Assembly: GCA_963281255.1 (NCBI GenBank)
Contig: OY725490.1
Location: 434,001-498,000 of the forward strand
Direction: 5' to 3'
Origin: Aphrocallistes beatrix
Taxonomy: Eukaryota; Porifera; Hexactinellida; Sceptrulophora; Aphrocallistidae
DNA length: 64,000 nucleotides
The position numbers and the translations under genes are program-made. Positions 20,570-30,397 of the stretch are shown piece by piece. The first letter of the stretch is position 1, and each line of letters opens with the position of its first letter. Under the pieces are notes generated by a model, which was given only the letters and a program-made list of their open reading frames with translations, ran no database searches and was not told the origin of the DNA.

Positions 20570-21675
20570 TTCTACTGAATATCGACTACTTTTTGATTTA
20601 CTACTATGCATATATACAGTTGTTTCTGTAAGACAATATATCAGGACCCTTTATAGGAAAGTGGAAGTATCAGATTGCATCTGACTCCTGACGCATATGA
20701 ATCACACCATATGACGAGAGGAATATACTCCAATATGAATCATCGTAATCCGCTAGGGAATCAGATACTCTCTTTTGCGGATTAGCGCTGAGCCGCTGTT
20801 GAAAACTTTACGATTAAATTATGGACCCTATGGGGTCTAGGTAATACTCAGCTTTAAAACAAAATTATAGTTCAACTTTACACAACGTAGATAACTAGAA
20901 GTTGGGAAATATATAAGTGCATTTAATGGTTCTATTCGAGTTGAATCTCAATTGTTTCTTCTGTTGCAAGAAGGGAGATAATAAATCACTCTAATCCAAT
21001 TCACACAATGGAGAACTTAGAATGACAAAGCTTCGTTTAAATATGAGTCAGAAAAACAATCCAGATGGCTCGAAATTCATATTAATAAAGATCCTTTTTT
21101 GAACAATTGAATTCTCTAAAAGGATTAATTAATAATTTCGTATTGGATCCAATTGGAACACTTCAAACCTGGTGCATACGGCTTTGCAATGCTGCTATGA
21201 ATTTTCATAATCCTAATATTGGTATCGGTAAGTATAAAAATAACTTGAGTGACATTTCTAAATGACAAAATCAAATTTGAAAAAATTTCAAAGTGCATTA
21301 CCTTTAATTCTCCAGGTTAAAGAGAGCAGCACTCCTAGTCATTCATTTCATGACCACTTCCTTTACGAACAGCTGATACAGTGACACATGCTCCTCTGAT
21401 GACGTCAGAGACTACTCGTGAGTATCCTCATGTCTGTAGACACGGTAACAGAGTAGGAGACTATTGGTTTGTGAGTGCTGTAGATCAGGAATAGAGAAGT
21501 CGATACTATCAGTATTGCACTCTGTCATTCGTGGTGATAGAAGTGGGATGTAGTTATGTAACCTCAGTTCCAAATGGAAGTAAATGTTAAATAGGTCTAA
21601 ATACAAATAGATGGAAATCATAGTTTAATTAGGAACTAAATAGAAACAACAAATAATGGGAAAAAAACTTAAATT
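20570..21675. other. intergenic
   Basis: The NHL upstream motif is at 20590-20660. The remainder is AT-rich without a convincing gene. The minus-strand reading frame at 21412-21621 is 69 codons with no family resemblance and overlaps sequence shared with other NHL downstream regions. Confidence 0.5.
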
Positions 21676-21876
21676 AAGAAGAAAATAAGTCCGTAGTTAG
21701 GATTAGAGAATACAGTCACTAAGTTTAGATTTGAAGTAAGAGCTAATCCAGGAGAAAAGAAAACTCTCCCACTTTATGACCACATCCTCCTATCGTGTAT
21801 AGGAGAGCTCCATAATTTGAAAATATTCTGATCCGGGGAGAACCAAAGTCGCTGATAATTAATTTTTGTTGGGCAA
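21676..21876 (-). pseudogene. NHL gene 3'-end fragment
   Basis: It aligns with the final 60-65 codons of the neighbouring NHL genes (AAGTCCGTAGTTAGGATT, AGAGCTAATCCAGGAG, CATCCTCCTATCGTGTATAG). Small deletions, including the conserved C-terminal ATATTTGAAG word, disturb the frame. Homology ends near GATAATTAATTTTTGTTGGG. Confidence 0.75.
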
Positions 21877-22009
21877 GTGGAATGTAGTTAAGTAACCTTA
21901 TTCTTGTTCTTCTGAGACTGAAAAATGGTCGGCTCTTGGCAATAAATTAATTATCACGCGATGTAATTATGAAACCTTAGTTCTATATGGAAGCAATTAC
22001 TAATTAAGT

Positions 22010-22135
22010 TTAAATTGAAAGTCCGATTCTGACTGAGAATTTTGCAAACTAAATTCCGGTGAAGTCATTTTGGGCGGGAAACCCTAAAAGCGTGGGTCTA
22101 TTCTATAAATAGAATTGACGCAAACTCCGGTTAAG
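22010..22135. repeat. dispersed repeat (TTTCCGG / TCATTTTGGGCGGG family)
   Basis: It contains GTCATTTTGGGCGGGAAACC and CTATAAATAGAA, the same order of words as at 11740-11877 and, inverted, at 4935-5050 and 9525-9625. It lies just 3' of the NHL gene at 22175. No coding capacity. Confidence 0.55.
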
Positions 22136-22174
22136 GACTAAATGGAAACAAACATGTAATTAAACAAACAACAA

Positions 22175-23080
22175 TTATTGAGAAAATATTTGAAGTACAG
22201 GTACATTGTCATATTTCGAGTTAACACAAACTAAGCTTAGATTTGATGTAAGAGCTAATCCACGAAGATCATCAAAATTTCCTACTTGATTTCCATATCC
22301 CCCTAATGTATAGATTAGATTTCCTTCATTCGAAAATATTTTGATCTGATTAAATCCCCAGTCGCTAATAATGAAATTGTTTTTGGTGTCGAGAGCGAAG
22401 TAGAAGGGTCTAGTTACCTGCATTCCTTTACCACATGTGATTATAGAGTGTGTCTTATGTCCGGAATGAGTAAACACATGCACACAGGTAGAATCTATAT
22501 AAGTAAGTACGTATAACTCTTCTAACGTCCACTTTACGTCACAAGGTTCATGCATTGATGGATGTGTTACTTCTCTAATCGGGTGTAAGGAGCTATCTAG
22601 AATTTGAATTCTGTTGTTTTCGCAATCAGCTATGTACAAATCTCCGTTAATAGTAGAGATGCAGACTTGGTAGGGATGATCAAACTGTCCGATACCAGAC
22701 CCTCTGCTCCCTAACTTAGCCACCAGACGGAAATCAGCCTCTATCTTCAAGTGGAACACAACGTGTACCACATAGTCCGTTACATACAAGTTCTTACCGT
22801 GTATGGCGATACCGTATAATGATTTCATGTCCTCGTGAATGTAGCTGTTTAGGTAATCGCCGGACTCTGAAAATATTGACAATCTCGCGTAATCTTCACC
22901 ACTTCCCTCAGCCACATAGATGTGGTCGGTTTCTGGGTCTATAGCAACACCACTAGGATACCAGAATTCTCCAGGAGGTTGACATTCCTCTGCACCAATT
23001 GTTAAGTGATCGAAGGGGAAGTATGTCTGTGTCTCTGCTAGGTCCTCAATTTGCAATCCTTTACTCAATTCAAATGTCAT
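22175..23080 (-). CDS. NHL beta-propeller protein
   Basis: Single exon, 301 residues, MTFELSKGLQIEDLAETQ. The N-terminal turn is changed to IGAEECQPPGEFWYPSG. Blades: GVAIDPETDHIYVAEG, IAIHGKNLYVTDYVVHVVFHLKI, SGIGQFDHPYQVCIS, GDLYIADCENNRIQILD, LEELYVLTYIDSTCVHVF, NNFIISDWGFNQIKIF and VGNFDDLRGLAL. One inserted residue appears in CISTINGDLY. It ends VPVLQIFSQ, longer than most. A TATATATAAAG-type motif lies about 35 bp upstream (23120). Confidence 0.87.
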   Translation of the reverse strand: MTFELSKGLQIEDLAETQTYFPFDHLTIGAEECQPPGEFWYPSGVAIDPETDHIYVAEGSGEDYARLSIFSESGDYLNSYIHEDMKSLYGIAIHGKNLYVTDYVVHVVFHLKIEADFRLVAKLGSRGSGIGQFDHPYQVCISTINGDLYIADCENNRIQILDSSLHPIREVTHPSMHEPCDVKWTLEELYVLTYIDSTCVHVFTHSGHKTHSIITCGKGMQVTRPFYFALDTKNNFIISDWGFNQIKIFSNEGNLIYTLGGYGNQVGNFDDLRGLALTSNLSLVCVNSKYDNVPVLQIFSQ

Positions 23081-24318
23081 TCCGCCTCAATAATAACTAC
23101 TTATTCATACAATATATATAAAGTGTTTTGTTTATTGAGAAAATATATTTGGAATCATTTATAAGAAAGTGCAAAGTGGTGCAATCGACTGGAATATTGA
23201 AGAATCAGGTTGTAACTGACTTTCCTGACAATTATAAATCACGCTACATAGTCTGACACTCTGCAGAGAATTCCAATTAGTCATGCAATATGTTAGGATA
23301 TCAGATACTCTACAATGATATTATACACATTCAGATCAAATGCTGAATTTTCTGACTTAAAAATGGCAATTAGAATTAGAGTTTGCGAATTGATAAAAGC
23401 CTTAACATACACGAAGGGAAATATTAAGATCAGATTTTCGTGTTAGAATGATAATGTTGCTATAACTTAATTCCTAAAGATAACATTGCAGATTAGAAAA
23501 TATGATAATTATTTTGTTAAAGATATGAATGTAGCATGAATCCTTGGTCTGTCAAAGTGAAACAATCATTACGAGTGATTAGAATTACTGTTTTAGGAGA
23601 AACTACTGCAAAATCACAAAATTTCGATTTAGTATGTCTTTAAAATATCCCTCTAAAATAGCCAGGAAATGTCAAGGTAATTTAAATAGCACTGTCCAAA
23701 AGGAATTGGGTCCATTTAGGTGTACATGATTATCCAATATAATTTAGTGGAGTCATCTAGAATTGATCAATCTATAATACAAACATATGACACATTCATC
23801 TAACATAGCAAAAGTCCAGAGATCGGAACTTAGTCAATGCTAGCTGCTTATATGCCTGACGTAACCAAGCAGGTTTTCACCAAAAGACAATGAGTCTAAG
23901 ACTGTTCTAATCTCTCTTATCTTCAACTTTTGCATTGTAATACAGCACAATGGTGTTACGTGCATCTAATCAGGTTGCATAGGAGTTAGTGGTAGCAGTG
24001 TAAAGACATGTGATATCGTAACATATTGCAATTATGTTGGAAGAAGGAGACTATGAGATGCCCATAGTTTGCTAACAATGTAAATACCATTGCTGATATA
24101 AGGTAGCTAGGGAGAAAAATAAAACAAAGGATTTAAATTTCTCTAGGATACTCGTTTGATGTGCAAATATGTAAACAATTTATATAAACACAAGTGATAA
24201 ACAAAGAGCAAACAACTCGTAAACAAGTATATAATGAACAATTGGTAAGCATGCACTAAAAATAGGTAGAGAAGTTTAAATATGGACTATATAGAAACAA
24301 ACAAATAATAAACAGCAT
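23081..24318. other. intergenic with orphan promoter block
   Basis: No gene is seen. 23318-23680 has a close relative at 31107-31480. 23695-24040 matches 17100-17460 and contains the fourth copy of the conserved block (23968-24017). Confidence 0.55.
23968..24017. promoter_or_regulatory. conserved block, orphan copy with 3-bp deletion
   Basis: Same block as at 6994-7046 but missing one GGA triplet. No subtype A NHL gene follows. The adjacent words GTAATACAGCACA and TGCAATTATG are shared with 17388-17440. Confidence 0.45.
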
Positions 24319-25212
24319 CTATAGTGGAGAAAATATTTGAAGTTGGTAAAAATAATTCCTGGACACACAAATTAAGCTTAGATTTGAGGTAAGAGCTACT
24401 CCATGAGGATAAACAAACATTCCTGCATAGTTTCCATATTCTCCTAATGTATAGAGGAGATCGCCAACATTAGAAAATATTTTGATCTGATTTAAACTGC
24501 AGTCGCTGATAATTATATTTAATTCTGCATCAATACAGAAGAAGAAAGGTTGTTTTCCTAAACGTCCACCACGTGGAATTAGAGAGCGAATCTTATGTCC
24601 GGTATGAGTAAACACGTGGACACAAAAGGAATCTACTGTACTAATCACGTACATCTCTTCTGTGGTTAATTTTAGGTCACAAGGATAGTGCATGGATGGA
24701 TGCGTTACTATTCTAATCGGGTGTAGGGAACTATCTAGGATTTTGATTCTGTGGTTGTCTCCATCAGCTATGTACACATCTCCATTAGTAGAAGTGGAGA
24801 GTTGGCGGGGATAATTAAACTGTCGGATACCAGACCCTCTGCTCCCTCGCTTAGCCACCAGACAGAGGTCAGCTTTTATCTTCAAGTGGAACACAGCGTG
24901 TACCTCACAGTCCGTTACATACACGCTGTTTCCGTGTATGGCGATACCCCATAATGATTTCATGTGCTTGTGAGTGTAGCTGTTTAGATAGTTGCCGGAT
25001 TCTGAAAATATAGACACCCTTGCGAAATTATAACCTCCCTCGGCGACATATATGCGGTTAGCCGCTTGGTCAATAGCGACACTACAAGGGCACCATAGTT
25101 TTCCAGGAGCTCTACCACTCTGTGCAACAGCTGTTAAGTGTTCGACAGATGGGTATATATGTGTATCTGTGGGATCAACAGGTTGCAATCCTTCGCTGAA
25201 TTGAAATGCCAT
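24319..25212 (-). CDS. NHL beta-propeller protein
   Basis: Single exon, 297 residues, MAFQFSEGLQPVDPTDTH. Blades: SVAIDQAANRIYVAEG, IAIHGNSVYVTDCEVHAVFHLKI, SGIRQFNYPRQLSTS, DVYIADGDNHRIKILD, TEEMYVISTVDSFCVHVF, LNIIISDCSLNQIKIF and AGMFVYPHGVAL. It ends YQLQIFSPL. The usual GMQVTRPFFF is shortened to RLGKQPFFF. The upstream motif at 25225-25285 is one of the clearest examples in the array. Confidence 0.87.
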   Translation of the reverse strand: MAFQFSEGLQPVDPTDTHIYPSVEHLTAVAQSGRAPGKLWCPCSVAIDQAANRIYVAEGGYNFARVSIFSESGNYLNSYTHKHMKSLWGIAIHGNSVYVTDCEVHAVFHLKIKADLCLVAKRGSRGSGIRQFNYPRQLSTSTNGDVYIADGDNHRIKILDSSLHPIRIVTHPSMHYPCDLKLTTEEMYVISTVDSFCVHVFTHTGHKIRSLIPRGGRLGKQPFFFCIDAELNIIISDCSLNQIKIFSNVGDLLYTLGEYGNYAGMFVYPHGVALTSNLSLICVSRNYFYQLQIFSPL

Positions 25213-25660
25213 TTCTTCTGAATATCAATTACTTATTCATATACTACTGTATTTATATACTATTGTTTCTGTGAGACAACATGCTTTAGACAAAAGTTGG
25301 TGGTGGTGTAATAGACTGTAAAGTGGAAGAATCAGATTGCATCAGAATTTCCTGAGGCAGACGAATCGCACCATAGAGTCTGCCAATGAGCAGATAAATA
25401 CATTCATTGCAATTTGTAAGAATCTTATATATTAAAAAGGATTTTTTTTTGTTTGTTTGTACGAATTGATTGAAGAATTGGCAAGTCGTAGAGATGCAAA
25501 AATTTGCATGTAGGTGTCAAATGATATGCCTACGATTAAGTTCTAAGATCTAAGCGAAATTTTCACATCTCTGCAAAAAAAATAGAAAACAATTTTTCGC
25601 ACCTTTTCCATACAAAATAAATGACTACACTATTACAATAGAAATCATTGTACAAGTACG

Positions 25661-25851
25661 CAGGCATTCATCCAGGCGTACTGGGCGCGACTAGAGGCGC
25701 GTATTCGATCCCATGGATCATAATTAGGCGTATTATTTTTATGGGGCTAGGCGCGTGACATAAAACATATATAAAAATGCATAGTCTAGGCGCGTAGAAA
25801 ATGGTGGCGCCCATTTAGGAGTATAACTTTGGAAAGTTGGATGAAACCCTG
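25661..25851. mobile_element. hAT-like MITE, 191 bp, perfect target duplication
   Basis: The ends are CAGGCATTCATCCAGGCG and, inverted, TTGGATGAAACCCTG. It is flanked by the exact 8-bp direct repeat CAAGTACG (25653-25660 and 25852-25859). The interior is rich in TAGGCGCG words. A second copy lies inverted at 48087-48290. Confidence 0.85.
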
Positions 25852-26023
25852 CAAGTACGACACTACAATAAATAGATTGTCATTGTTATTAATACTTCAA
25901 AGCCACAACTTATGTTTGATATCTTAAATGTATTATAGTGTATGACTATAAAAAAGAATATCTGCATATTTTCACACCTTTATATACATATTTTCACACC
26001 ATTTGATGAATTTTGTAAATAAT

Positions 26024-26305
26024 GCTAGAGACTAGCTTCCAATGGGTGACTTGGGGTTTCCAGGGGTGTAGATTTCGAATATCATATTTTCAGATGTATA
26101 TGATACATTATGTGTTTACTTTTGTTTACATTAGATACATTAAGTAAACAATTGTCAAAAATAGGCTAGAGACTAGCTTCCAACGGTTGACATGGGGTTT
26201 TTAGTGGTGTAGATTTCGAATATCATATTTTCAGATCGAAATGATAAATTAATCGTATACTTTTGTTTGCAATATTCATATAAAGTAAAAAGTTCCCAAA
26301 ATAGG
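26024..26305. repeat. two tandem copies of a 141-bp unit
   Basis: GCTAGAGACTAGCTTCCAA begins each unit at 26024 and 26165. Both continue through GTGTAGATTTCGAATATCAT and TTTTCAGAT. The two differ by scattered substitutions. Confidence 0.75.
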
Positions 26306-26744
26306 TTATATGGAGCAACTTCAGGCGCCCGCAGGGAGACTCTGCGGACACGCAGTGTCCGTAAGCCGCAGCGCAAGCAAGTGAAGCGCGCTTGTATTAG
26401 ATAATCCTAGAAAATAGTTCAATGAATTGGAGGAGAGAAACAAAAAACCATCGGATTATTTTGAAAAACAAGCGCGCTTAATCCGAACACTTCATTCTTA
26501 AAATCATAACGAACAAACTATCTTATTCGCTTCAATACTTTGAATAAACGTGTATAATTGAGATGAGTGCCACATGAACTTTTACCAAAATTCTACTGAA
26601 TATTCAGATTCAATTATTCAGGAAAAGAGAAATTGACATGAAATTATAGTCAATACATGCATGGAATACGGACACTGAAGGAATTAAATGTTAATTAAGA
26701 ACCACACAGAAACCACTAATAATGAAATCAACCAAAACTTATAA

Positions 26745-27635
26745 TTAAGAAAATATTTGAAGTCTGTAGTTATTGCTCCAGGACACAGTAACTATGTTTA
26801 GATTTGGAGCAAGAGCTATTCCATGAGGATAATAAAGCATTCCCTCTTCGTGTCCATATCCCCCAAACGTTAGGAGGAGAGTTCCTTCATTTGAGAATAC
26901 TTTAATCTGGTGAGCCGAGAAGTCGCTGAAAACTAAATTCTTTTTGGTATCGAGACAGAAGTAGTAGGGTCTAGTTACCTGCATCCCATCACCACGTGTG
27001 ATTAGAGAGCGTATCTTATGTCCAGTATGAGTAAATACATGTACACAAGGAAAGTCACTTGGACTAAGTACATATATCTCTTCTGCAGTTAATTTTACGT
27101 CATAAGGCCTGTGCATGGATGGATGAGTGATTGCTCTAATCGGGTGTAAGGAGCTGTCAAGAATTTGAATTCTATCGTTGTCTCTATCTGCTATGTACAA
27201 ATCTCCGTTATTAGAGATGGAGAGTTGGCGGGGATAATTAAACTGTCCGAAACCAGACCCTCTGCTCCCAAGTCTAGCCACCGCCAGATATGAGTCAGCC
27301 TCTATCTTCAAGTGGAACACAGCGTGAACCACAACGTCCGTTACATACAGGTTGTTTCCAAGTATGGCGATACCACATAATGATCTCATGTCCTCGTAAA
27401 TAAGGCTATTTAGGTATTCACCTGATTCTGTAAATATTGACACTCTCGTGAAATTTGAAAAATCGCCCTCAGTCACATATATGTGGTTAGTGGCTGGGTC
27501 TATAGCGACACCTTTAGGATAATAGAGTTCTCCACGACCTCTACCTTTCTCCGCAACAGCTGTTAAGTGGTCGACAGAGTGGCGTATGTGCGTCTCTATG
27601 GGATCAAATAGGTTCAACCCGAATTGATATGTCAT
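26745..27635 (-). CDS. NHL beta-propeller protein
   Basis: Single exon, 296 residues, MTYQFGLNLFDPIETHIRHS, with a shortened N-terminus. Blades: GVAIDPATNHIYVTEG, IAILGNNLYVTDVVVHAVFHLKI, SGFGQFNYPRQLSIS, DLYIADRDNDRIQILD, AEEIYVLSPSDFPCVHVF, KNLVFSDFSAHQIKVF and EGMLYYPHGIAL. It ends NYRLQIFS. The linker ADSYLAVARLGSRGSG carries one extra residue compared with its neighbours. The upstream motif GTCTTACAGAAACAAC (minus strand) is at about 27685-27703. Confidence 0.87.
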   Translation of the reverse strand: MTYQFGLNLFDPIETHIRHSVDHLTAVAEKGRGRGELYYPKGVAIDPATNHIYVTEGDFSNFTRVSIFTESGEYLNSLIYEDMRSLCGIAILGNNLYVTDVVVHAVFHLKIEADSYLAVARLGSRGSGFGQFNYPRQLSISNNGDLYIADRDNDRIQILDSSLHPIRAITHPSMHRPYDVKLTAEEIYVLSPSDFPCVHVFTHTGHKIRSLITRGDGMQVTRPYYFCLDTKKNLVFSDFSAHQIKVFSNEGTLLLTFGGYGHEEGMLYYPHGIALAPNLNIVTVSWSNNYRLQIFS

Positions 27636-28210
27636 TTCTTCTAAAAATCAATTACTGATTCATATACAAGTACTAGTAATTATATTGTTGTTTCTGTAAG
27701 ACAATATATCTCGCATACTTTATAGAGGGTCGGAAGTGGTTTAATCGACTGTAAAGTGGAAGTATCAGAATGCATCTGACTTCTCTAACGCATATGTACC
27801 ACACCACATAGTCTGCCAATGAGCACAGAAATAAATTTAAATTTGTGTCATTGCAATCTGTTCCGAAATCAGTATAGTTCAAAATTTAAATAATCTATTT
27901 TAAAGATCTAAAATCGGTCGATTTTAGATCTTTATTGATATTGATAACGTCATCATGAAAAATTATGCACATTGTTTTTGATATATTCAGGAGACTATTG
28001 GTTCGTAGTCGCTGTAGGATCAGAAATAGAAAACCAAGAACTATCGGTGCTACCCATTGTCATTCCTGAGGTGATGTACTGGTAAGTAACCTCAGTTTTA
28101 TATAGTTATGAATGTCAATTAGGACTATTAGTTACAAATAGGACATCAAAGTATAATTAATGGACTAAATAGAAATAAGTATTATATTCACACAAAATGA
28201 AATTTACAGC
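27636..28210. other. intergenic
   Basis: NHL upstream motif, then AT-rich DNA. A short palindrome AAAGATCTAAAATCGGTCGA followed by TTTTAGATCTTT lies at 27902-27933. No gene is seen. Confidence 0.5.
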
Positions 28211-28272
28211 TAAGAAAATATATGAAGCCAGTAGTCAGGGTTAGAGGACACAATAACTAAGTTCAGATCAAA
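28211..28272 (-). pseudogene. short NHL 3'-end fragment
   Basis: About 20 terminal codons of an NHL gene (AAGAAAATATATGAAGCCAG, ACACAATAACTAAGTTCAGA) are followed abruptly by unrelated repeat DNA at 28275. Confidence 0.65.
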
Positions 28273-28282
28273 AGTCTTGGCT

Positions 28283-28855
28283 CATTATAATATCGCTTAA
28301 TAGGAAGTAGTCTATTGCCTATATAATCGGATCAAAATTCGAGTGCCTTGTTTTGCGCTTTTTGAAATATGACCCAAGTGACAAAAATTCATTTCATGGC
28401 AACACTGGAATTTCGCAAAATTCGAAATTTTCGCATAACCTATTCACGAATTGCGGAACTTTCGTCCCGGTAATTTTCTTCACACGGAATTCTCGTCTCC
28501 TGAAATGTCCCTTTGGCACCTAGCTCTTTTAAGTCAAAATGCCTCATTTTCCCCTTTTTTTGAAAATACTCCACTCCAAAAGCCTCACTTTCTATTCCTT
28601 ACATATTAGTGCCTGTTTATTTTAGTCTCTAATGAGACAAAAGTTCCGGGGGCGAAAATTCCAGGGACGAAAGTTCCGGGAACAAAAATTCCAGAGACGA
28701 CAGTTCTGCTACGCCCTATTCACAGCTCAGTTTTATGTGAAAAACTTAATAATCAATTTTCTCAGCTCACCCTCAGTTCATTCTCTATGCATAGAAGTTC
28801 TCGGTGATGTTTCAAAATATATCAAAATTTGATTCCTAAATGTTAAAGAAGGAAA
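28283..28855. repeat. dispersed repeat, inverted relative to its paralog
   Basis: The segment (ATATCGCTTAATAGGAAGTA to TTTTGATCTCG) matches 33725-34233 in reverse complement, while the flanks on both sides match in direct orientation. It contains a 15-bp tandem motif (GACGAAAGTTCCGGG and variants) at 28630-28710. The small plus-strand reading frame at 28632-28832 arises from this motif. Confidence 0.65.
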
Positions 28856-29497
28856 ATTTTGATCTCGATATTTAAATGCAATACTTTACTGAGTTATCAA
28901 ACAAATAACCAAATGTGACCATTATGATAGATTGCCTATTAACTCATAAACCATTTAATTTAGACGTATAATTGCATTATTGGTTAATAGGAAGTAGTAT
29001 ATTGCTTATCAAATAGGATCAAAATTGAATGCCTGCTAGTACGGTTTTCAAGATATGACCCCAACTGACAAAATATGCTCCCATAGTAGAGCCAAAGTAA
29101 AGTTCAATAAATCTTTCGTATCAACCAACTTATTCACAGTTCAATTTCCTGTGAGACTTCGTATGTGTATCTGCGGGATGTCTTGTGGGTCTCTGTATGA
29201 ATTCACTCATAAATCTTGTGGGAATTGGAATAGAAAATCCATTCCTATGGCAACCCTGATGGCGACACTCATAATAAAATTTGCATTATGTTTTCGAAGT
29301 ATTCATGAGACTATTGGTTTGTGGTCGCTGCAGGAACTATCGGTGCTCCCCATTGTCATTCCGCAGGTAATGTAGTAACCTTAGTTGTATATAGTTATGA
29401 ATATTGATTAGGACTATTAGCTACAAATAGAAGGACATTAAAGTAAAATTTATGGATTAAATAGAAAAGTGCAAATAATAACAAAAAGACATTACAG
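28856..29497. repeat. dispersed repeat shared with 34234-34620
   Basis: AATGCAATACTTTACTGAG, TAATTTAGACGTATAATTGC and CATAGTAGAGCCAAAGTAAA occur in the same order at 34245-34460. The right part has a degenerate hAT-like end (TTCCTATGGCAACCCTG). No gene; the reading frame at 29055-29375 is not conserved in the paralog. Confidence 0.6.
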
Positions 29498-30397
29498 CTA
29501 AGAAAATATTTGGAGCCGGTAGTCATGCCAATCGTGATTGGACACAGTAACTAAGTTTAGATCTGAAGTTAGACAAAATCCTGATAGAAAACTGAACATT
29601 TCTACTGGTCTTCCATTTTCCCCGATCTTGTGTAGGAGAACTCCTTTGTTTGAGAATATTTTGGTCTGGTTAGCTGAGCGATCGTAGATAATTAAATTAG
29701 TTTCACTGTCGAGACAGAAGAAGGAGGATTCTAATACTTGCATTCTTGCACCACGTGTGATTAGGGAACGTATTTTATGTCCGGTATGAGTAAATACATG
29801 AACACAAGGAGAATCAACTGGACTAAGTACATACATCTCCTTTGCCGTTAATTTTACGTCATAAGGCCTGTGCATGGATGCATGAGTGATTACTCTAATC
29901 GGGTGTAGGGAGCTATCAAGAATTTGAATTCTGCTGTTGTTTGTATCAGCTATGTACACATCTCCATTATTAGAAATTGAGAGTTGGCTGGGAAAACGGA
30001 ATTGTCCGATACGAGATCCTAGGTTTCCTAGCTTAGCCACCGGACGGAGATTAGCTTCAATCTTCAAGTGGAACACAGCATGCACTCCACAGTCCGTTAC
30101 ATACAGGTTGTTTCCGTTTATTGCGATACCGTATAATGATTCCATATCCTTATGAGTGTAACTGTTTATGAACTCGCCAGAAAGTGAAAATATAGAAACT
30201 CTCCCAAAACAAGCATAATTTCCCTCAGCGACATATATGTAGTTAGTGGCTGGGTCTATAGCGACACTGTTAGTTGAGCAGAGTTCTCCTGGAGACTTAC
30301 CTTCCTTTGCAACAGCTGTTAAGTGGTCGAAACAGTGGTCTATGAATGTCCCTGCGGTGTCAAAAAGTTGCAACCTTTCACTGAATCGAAATGTCAT
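29498..30397 (-). CDS. NHL beta-propeller protein
   Basis: Single exon, 299 residues, MTFRFSERLQLFDTAGTFID. Blades: SVAIDPATNYIYVAEG, IAINGNNLYVTDCGVHAVFHLKI, SRIGQFRFPSQLSIS, DVYIADTNNSRIQILD, AKEMYVLSPVDSPCVHVF, TNLIIYDRSANQTKIF and VEMFSFLSGFCL. It ends WHDYRLQIFS. The loop LGNLGSRIGQF differs from the common LGSRGSGIGQF. Closest in the window to the gene at 32549-33439; both have IIDH/FIDHCFDHL and SGELCS-type N-termini. Confidence 0.87.
   Translation of the reverse strand: MTFRFSERLQLFDTAGTFIDHCFDHLTAVAKEGKSPGELCSTNSVAIDPATNYIYVAEGNYACFGRVSIFSLSGEFINSYTHKDMESLYGIAINGNNLYVTDCGVHAVFHLKIEANLRPVAKLGNLGSRIGQFRFPSQLSISNNGDVYIADTNNSRIQILDSSLHPIRVITHASMHRPYDVKLTAKEMYVLSPVDSPCVHVFTHTGHKIRSLITRGARMQVLESSFFCLDSETNLIIYDRSANQTKIFSNKGVLLHKIGENGRPVEMFSFLSGFCLTSDLNLVTVSNHDWHDYRLQIFS

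Larger units (their letters stand above)
25423..26400 (+). mobile_element. Helitron-like non-autonomous element (candidate)
   Basis: It starts TCTTATATATTAAAAAGG and ends with a GC-rich tail, GCGCAAGCAAGTGAAGCGCG then CTTGTATTAG. The tail forms a short hairpin (AAGCGCGCTT). The TC start, 3' hairpin and lack of terminal inverted repeats fit a Helitron; the exact CTRR end is not seen, so the class is tentative. Inside are an hAT-like MITE (25661-25851) and two 141-bp tandem repeats (26024-26305). Related GC-rich tails occur near 48060 and 49385. Confidence 0.45.
25213..26744. other. intergenic occupied by a nested transposon
   Basis: After the NHL upstream motif, a large insertion (25423-26400) separates sequence that is continuous in paralogs: GTAAGAA on the left, ATAATCCTAGAAAATAGTTC on the right. 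26400-26744 is AT-rich 3' flank of the next NHL gene. No gene is seen. Confidence 0.6.
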
